This document shows, piece by piece, positions 5,370-6,071 of a DNA stretch of 6,071 nucleotides. Numbering within the stretch: the first letter of the stretch is position 1; the number at the start of each line of letters is the position of its first letter. The position numbers were made by a program, and so were the translations under genes. The notes under the pieces were generated by a model. That model worked only from the letters and a program-made list of their open reading frames with translations. It made no database searches and was not told the DNA's origin. Source of the stretch: Campylobacteraceae bacterium (GTDB lineage Bacteria; Campylobacterota; Campylobacteria; Campylobacterales; Sulfurospirillaceae); NCBI GenBank assembly GCA_027013265.1, contig JALUXQ010000025.1, positions 1 through 6,071 of the forward strand, given 5' to 3'.

Positions 5370-6071
5370 TTATATCTTTGTCCAATCTATAAATTTTAGG
5401 CTTGAGGTTGCTTGCACTCCTACACCTTCACTTCTGCCTATAAAACCAAGCTTCTCTGTTGTTGTAGCTTTTATATTTATATAAATCGGTTTTATATGGA
5501 GTATTTTTGCTATTGTCTCTCTCATCTGTCCTTTGAATTTTCCTATTTTTGGAGTTTGTGCCATAATTGTTATATCGCAATTGATAATCTTATATCCAAC
5601 TTGTGTTACAAAACTAAACACTTTTTTAAGTAATTCCTTAGAGTCTATATCTCTATATCTATCATCATCATTAGGAAAAAGCTCACCAATATCTCCAGCT
5701 CCTATGGCTCCAAGAAGAGAGTCAATGAGAGCATGGATAGCTACATCACCATCCGAATGTGCCTTAAAACCTATATTATCTTGAATTTTTACTCCACACA
5801 ACATCATAGGTTTTCCATTTTCAAATTGATGAACATCAAATCCGTTTCCTGTAAATATATCAAGATTAGGTTTTTTATCTTTTGGGATTTCATTTAAATC
5901 CTCCAAGAAAGTTAGCTTTTTTGCTTTTGCATCACCTTTTACATAAGTTACAATTCCACCCATAGCCTTTATAGCACTACTATCGTCTGTATATTGTGTT
6001 TTTGTTTCAAGTGCGCGAGATAATACCTTTGTAATTGAGAGTTGAGGAGTCTGTATAAGTTTAACTTTTTC
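5370..6071 (-). CDS. ispDF: Bifunctional IspD/IspF enzyme, 3' part
   Basis: The fusion carries out two steps of the non-mevalonate isoprenoid pathway: cytidylyl transfer to methylerythritol phosphate (IspD) and cyclisation to methylerythritol cyclodiphosphate (IspF). The visible 233 residues run in frame to the right edge, so the N-terminal part is outside the window. Residues 1 to about 62 are the IspD end (LIQTPQLS, DDSSAI, then a GDAKAKKLTF block). From about 72 the IspF domain is complete: metal ligands in DVH (79-81) and the second His of HSDGDVAIH (105-113), then GDIGELFPNDD, and ATTTEKLGFIGRSEG (202-216). The ATG at 5963 inside this frame is an internal Met, not the start. Fusion of the two enzymes is usual in Campylobacterota. 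The gene heads the minus-strand operon in this window. Confidence 0.96.
   Translation of the reverse strand, partial: EKVKLIQTPQLSITKVLSRALETKTQYTDDSSAIKAMGGIVTYVKGDAKAKKLTFLEDLNEIPKDKKPNLDIFTGNGFDVHQFENGKPMMLCGVKIQDNIGFKAHSDGDVAIHALIDSLLGAIGAGDIGELFPNDDDRYRDIDSKELLKKVFSFVTQVGYKIINCDITIMAQTPKIGKFKGQMRETIAKILHIKPIYINIKATTTEKLGFIGRSEGVGVQATSSLKFIDWTKI

Noticed and set aside
5368..5385. Alternative TTG start for the response regulator, adding six residues.
   Set aside because: The ATG at 5367 gives the standard receiver-domain beginning MKILIVEN directly after the ispDF stop; the extra residues match nothing in the family.

Overview
The window is AT-rich, gene-dense bacterial chromosome. Gene order and protein content point to a free-living member of the Campylobacterota (former Epsilonproteobacteria), probably a Sulfurimonas-like organism. 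The best taxonomic clue is the minus-strand order ispDF, orphan response regulator of the HP1021/Cj1608 type, ATP-sulfurylase-like protein, pgpA. I recall the same order from Campylobacter jejuni (Cj1607-Cj1610). Genus assignment is inference, because no rRNA is present.

Layout. Positions 1-281 hold no convincing protein gene. They contain a perfect TATAAT box, a C-rich stretch, a strong intrinsic terminator (155-192) and an extended -10 promoter (245-253). The first part could be a small RNA gene ending at that terminator. Two plus-strand genes follow, 7 bases apart: a PhnA/YjdM-family zinc-ribbon protein (285-839) and proC for proline synthesis (847-1593). Everything after that is on the minus strand. 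In transcription order it runs: the 3' part of ispDF (isoprenoid precursor synthesis, entering from the right edge), the orphan regulator, the ATP-sulfurylase-like protein, pgpA (phosphatidylglycerol synthesis), a 260-base gap, a 67-residue membrane protein and modE (molybdate-responsive regulator). The first four are spaced by 2 bases, a 23-base overlap and 8 bases. The last two overlap by one base. proC and modE meet tail to tail with a 4-base overlap and no terminator between them.

The most unusual structure is at 2568-2841. A 35-base inverted repeat (34/35 identical) encloses two further long imperfect palindromes and a tiny CCC-TTT-GGG hairpin, so a single strand could fold into a branched, three-way-junction shape using almost every base. 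One arm contains the last codons and stop of pgpA. The other contains the ribosome-binding site of the 67-residue protein. It looks like a MITE-like, non-autonomous mobile or foldback element lodged inside an operon.

Two proteins deserve attention. The ATP-sulfurylase-like protein keeps the fold, the HxxH motif and the Cys cluster but has lost the Gln and Arg of the sulfate-binding motif, so its substrate is doubtful. The regulator has Ser in place of the phospho-accepting Asp, and its middle part resembles a degenerate NtrC-type AAA+ domain.
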